Source: Acidobacteriaceae bacterium (GTDB taxonomy: Bacteria; Acidobacteriota; Terriglobia; Terriglobales; Acidobacteriaceae). From it: a DNA stretch of 46,886 bases. The notes below the pieces were generated by a model. The model was not told where the DNA came from. It saw only the letters and a program-made list of their open reading frames with translations, and did no database searches. The DNA lies in the NCBI GenBank assembly GCA_027452245.1, contig DAIDGW010000064.1:1-46886 (forward strand), given 5' to 3'. Positions 44,875 through 46,886 of the stretch are shown piece by piece (position 1 is the first letter of the stretch; each line of letters begins with the position of its first letter). The position numbers and the translations under genes are program-made.

Positions 44875-45383
44875 CTACGCCATTTTTCTTTTACATGCTT
44901 TCCGGGATCATGCTGCTCGGAGGCATCGTGGTGATCACGCGCAAGAATGCTGTGCACTCGGCGCTGGCGCTGATCGTGACCCTCCTGGCGCAGGCCGCAC
45001 TCTACCTGATGCTGTATGCCCCGTTCGTGGCCGGCGTGCAGATCATTCTTTATGCCGGCGGAATCATGGTGCTGTTTCTGTTTGTGATCATGCTGATCTC
45101 GATTGAACGGTCGCAAAAGGAGCGGCAATTCAACAAGCAGTGGCTGGTCGGGATCGCGGCTGCGGCGGCACTGGGCGGCCTGTTTATCGCTGTGTATACC
45201 AAAGGGAAGTCGCTGTTTCCCGAAGGGCAGTTGACGTATGCGGAAGCGGGCAACACGCAAGCGGTCGCCGATCTGCTGTATGGGCCGCATTCGGGAATGT
45301 ACATGTTCGCCTTCGAGATCGCATCCCTGTTGTTGCTGGTGGCGATAATCGGGGCGGTGGTGATGGCGAAGAAGAGGATCTGA
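44862..45383 (+). CDS. nuoJ: NADH-quinone oxidoreductase subunit J
   Basis: From ATG 44862, which overlaps the end of nuoH by 13 bp, a 173-aa membrane subunit with five helices. The conserved transmembrane motif GVQIILYAGGIMVLFLFVIM carries the pi-bulge glycine cluster of NuoJ/ND6. Length and helix count are normal. It participates in proton pumping next to NuoK. Confidence 0.94.
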   Translation: MAPVATPFFFYMLSGIMLLGGIVVITRKNAVHSALALIVTLLAQAALYLMLYAPFVAGVQIILYAGGIMVLFLFVIMLISIERSQKERQFNKQWLVGIAAAAALGGLFIAVYTKGKSLFPEGQLTYAEAGNTQAVADLLYGPHSGMYMFAFEIASLLLLVAIIGAVVMAKKRI

Positions 45384-45396
45384 TGAGCAATGAGCT

Positions 45397-45452
45397 ATGA
45401 GCAGTGAGCACCCGATTCCTGGAACGCTCTGAACTCATTGCTCACTGCTCAT
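45397..45452. repeat. 13-bp inverted repeat between nuoJ and nuoK
   Basis: ATGAGCAGTGAGC (45397-45409) pairs perfectly with GCTCACTGCTCAT (45440-45452) across a 30-nt loop; partial GAGCAATGAG/CTCATTGCT copies extend it on both sides. It lies 9 bases before the nuoK start and may affect nuoK translation or mRNA processing. A related structure follows nuoA. Confidence 0.5.
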
Positions 45453-45461
45453 TGCTGAGTT

Positions 45462-45632
45462 ATGGAAGCGATGCTTCACATTACGACACTGCACTACTTA
45501 GTTCTGGGGGCGGCGCTGTTTCTGCTGGGAGTGATTGGCGTGCTCACCCGGCGGAACGTGGTGATCGTGCTGATGTCGATTGAACTCATTCTGAACGCCG
45601 TCAATCTGAATCTCGTGGCGTTTTCACGATAT
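45462..45632 (+). pseudogene. nuoK: nuoK truncated at the sequence junction
   Basis: 57 residues of NuoK are intact: [35 protein letters not shown], including the conserved Glu of helix 2. NuoK normally has about 100 aa and should continue with helix 3. At 45633 the reading frame runs into unrelated sequence. The gene itself was probably intact in the source genome; the truncation belongs to the chimeric join. Confidence 0.85.
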
Positions 45633-45636
45633 GACC
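45630..45636. other. junction between two unrelated genomic segments
   Basis: To the left, nuoK ends mid-gene after codon 57. To the right, a minus-strand Fe-S protein ends mid-motif at C-I-G, where a second cysteine is expected. Base composition, codon use and gene content change at once (to very high GC, proteobacterial style). The simplest explanation is an assembly chimera. Confidence 0.75.
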
Positions 45637-45963
45637 GATGCACTTGCGCAGGTCGATCAGCATGCCCCAGCGCTTGCCGACGAAGCCCTCGCGCGCCAAG
45701 CCGCCGTCCTTCGCTGCATAGGCATAGACAGAGCGGTTGTGGCCGCGCTCGTAGTCCTGGCCGGCCGGGGTGTCTGATGTGGGGGCGAGACCGAGGCTGT
45801 AGCCCTCGGCCGACGGGGTCGGATCGGCGGGGCCGTCCTCGGCCAGGGCGGGCACCGCCGCCGCCGCGGCGGCAACCAGGGCCGCGAGGCCGCTGCCGGC
45901 CATATTTCGGAACAAAGCGCGTCGATCGGGAGTTGCCGGGCCTTGTCTGTCGTCGTCGCTCAT
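45634..45963 (-). CDS. Tat-exported Fe-S protein, C-terminal part missing
   Basis: 110 residues from ATG 45963 (GAGGTGG just upstream) to the junction. Twin arginines in [10 protein letters not shown] precede a hydrophobic segment ([18 protein letters not shown]), so the protein is exported by Tat. The last residues, [15 protein letters not shown], are the start of the 4Fe-4S dicluster domain found in the electron-transfer subunits of molybdopterin or sulfur-compound respiratory complexes (TtrB/DsrO-like); the cysteine ladder would follow. Divergent from the c-type cytochrome gene with two FNR-type boxes between. Confidence 0.8.
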
Positions 45964-46036
45964 GGCCACCTCGCACGCAACGCACACCCATCTCGCAGGT
46001 GCAGCACCCCGCTAGGCGCGCCGGCCGATCCGGGCC

Positions 46037-46050
46037 TTGATCTGGATCAA
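46037..46050. promoter_or_regulatory. FNR/ANR-type box 1
   Basis: TTGATCTGGATCAA matches the FNR consensus TTGAT-N4-ATCAA exactly. It lies about 80 bp before the start of the minus-strand Fe-S gene. FNR-family regulators activate anaerobic genes at such sites. Confidence 0.7.
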
Positions 46051-46151
46051 CGTATTTTCATTTCTTTCATTTGGTCCGGATCCGCGTCCGGTGGGGATCG
46101 CCACGGTTCTGCGCATGTGGTTGCTCGCCGCCCCGGTCGCCCTGGGTGCCG

Positions 46152-46165
46152 TTGATCCAGATCAA
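46152..46165. promoter_or_regulatory. FNR/ANR-type box 2
   Basis: TTGATCCAGATCAA is a second perfect TTGAT-N4-ATCAA palindrome, about 63 bp before the start codon of the cytochrome gene, so near the -41.5 position for a transcript starting around 46200. Confidence 0.7.
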
Positions 46166-46221
46166 TGACATGCGGCGTACTCCCCCTAGCATCGGTCAGT
46201 TGATGCAAGAGGAGGCCAATC

Positions 46222-46614
46222 ATGCGCTTGCATTCGGGATGCGGTCTGGTGATGGCTGCCGTGTTTGCGATTCTTGGCTCGGTCATGACGCTGGCAGCCC
46301 CGGCTGCCGGAGCGCCGAGCTTCCGGCGGCAGGTGCAGCCGATCTTCTATCGGCATTGTACCGAGTGCCATTCACCGGGTCATGTCGGGTATCAGGCGAT
46401 CAGCCTCGACCTTACTACTTATCACGGCGTGATGGCCGGCTCGACGCTCGACCCCGCAGTGATCCCACGGCAGCCGCAACTCAGCCCGATCATGATGGTG
46501 CTGGACTGGAATGCTCGGTCCTACCTGAAGATGCCGCCGCTGGGGCACCAGCTTTCGCGGAAGGATCGTGACGTGATCCGGGCCTGGATTGCAGCGGGGG
46601 CAGAGAACAATTGA
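46222..46614 (+). CDS. exported mono-heme c-type cytochrome
   Basis: A 130-aa protein behind AGAGGAGG with a signal peptide ending near PAAGAPS. One heme-attachment motif, CTECH (Cys46, Cys49, His50), lies early, after QVQPIFYRH, and MPPLGHQLS may give the axial methionine. The C-terminus reads DVIRAWIAAGAENN, a common end for small cytochromes of this type. It would carry electrons in the periplasm. Gene context (Tat Fe-S protein, DsrE) fits an anaerobic or sulfur-related electron-transfer locus. Confidence 0.85.
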   Translation: MRLHSGCGLVMAAVFAILGSVMTLAAPAAGAPSFRRQVQPIFYRHCTECHSPGHVGYQAISLDLTTYHGVMAGSTLDPAVIPRQPQLSPIMMVLDWNARSYLKMPPLGHQLSRKDRDVIRAWIAAGAENN

Positions 46615-46727
46615 TTGGTGTGGCTGGGAAGACAGCACAGGCTGCTGGAGGAGCGAGATTCGAGCGGAAGATTAGGACGCCGGCTACGAAAGTGCGCCTT
46701 CGTGTCTGATGCTAAAGGAGGTGACGG

Positions 46728-46886
46728 ATGAGTACACTCTTTATCCTGAACGACCCGCCGTACGGCACCGAGCGGAGCTACAACGCCCTGCGGCTGGCAC
46801 AGGCGGTGCTGAAGCGGGATCCGGTCGCCGAGGCCACCGTGTTCCTGATGGGCGACGCGGTGAGCGGGGCGCGCAGCGGCCAAAAG
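46728..46886 (+). CDS. DsrE-family protein, 3' end outside the window
   Basis: 53 residues from ATG 46728, behind a near-perfect AGGAGGTGA (46716-46724). The start TLFILNDPPYGTERSYNALR and then VFLMGDAVSGA are typical of DsrE/DsrF/YchN-like small sulfur-carrier-type proteins. The gene runs off the window; the conserved cysteine used for sulfur transfer in true DsrE would be downstream. Confidence 0.82.
   Translation, partial: MSTLFILNDPPYGTERSYNALRLAQAVLKRDPVAEATVFLMGDAVSGARSGQK

Noticed and set aside
1..46886. CRISPR arrays
   Set aside because: I saw no regularly spaced identical repeats of 25-40 bp with unique spacers.

Overview
The main part of the window (about 1-45,630) reads as one contiguous, moderately GC-rich bacterial chromosome segment, most likely from an acidobacterium (Acidobacteriota, Terriglobia-like). 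This assignment is inferred from gene style: a very large Oar-like TonB-dependent receptor with an N-terminal carboxypeptidase-regulatory-like domain, many secreted S9/M20/NlpC hydrolases, lactonase and RHH-like small proteins, and a split nuo cluster. The last ~1.25 kb (from about 45,633) is very GC-rich and proteobacterial in style. It begins exactly where nuoK is cut off mid-gene and where an oppositely oriented Fe-S protein gene is also cut off mid-motif. I treat this as a chimeric join, probably an assembly artefact.

Layout. 1-10,214: mixed housekeeping and small genes (kinase C-terminus, isochorismatase-fold hydrolase, coiled-coil membrane protein plus DUF421 protein, lactonase, polX, cspA, Nudix hydrolase, DUF2520 protein, ribA, TonB-like protein). 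10,669-18,974: a coherent module that looks devoted to murein-peptide scavenging: a serine beta-lactamase-like hydrolase, a divergent MurR/RpiR-type SIS regulator, then (behind a good sigma-70 promoter and a palindromic operator candidate) a 1297-aa TonB-dependent receptor, an exported SH3-NlpC/P60 peptidase and a Tat-exported L-Ala-D/L-Glu epimerase whose start overlaps the peptidase stop. 19,079-19,469: decayed tyrosine recombinase remnant next to tRNA-Val(UAC). 19,607-24,073: a clan GH-D-like glycosidase translationally coupled to an M20 peptidase, then an aldo/keto reductase. 24,149-31,610: small secreted proteins and a decay zone containing three broken genes (NagX-like acyltransferase, YciI-like protein, ECF sigma factor) around an intact S9 peptidase and a D-threonine-aldolase-like PLP enzyme. 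31,611-38,498: a complete efflux operon on the minus strand (ArsR regulator, TolC, HlyD, double-ATPase ABC protein, two ABC-2 permeases). 38,814-40,508: an N-acyl-D-amino-acid deacylase that seems to start with CTG. 40,635-45,632: nuoA, a PH-like gene, nuoC, nuoD, nuoH, nuoJ and a truncated nuoK; none of the Fe-S subunits is present.

The genes repeatedly touch peptidoglycan and D-amino-acid chemistry (beta-lactamase fold, NlpC/P60, epimerase, D-threonine-aldolase fold, D-aminoacylase, M20 peptidase). The most coherent candidate system is the regulator-receptor-peptidase-epimerase unit, in which murein peptides would be cut and epimerised outside the cytoplasm. The foreign tail carries a divergent pair (Tat Fe-S protein and c-type cytochrome) with two perfect FNR/ANR-type boxes between them, and then a DsrE-family gene, consistent with an anaerobically regulated respiratory or sulfur-related locus of another organism.
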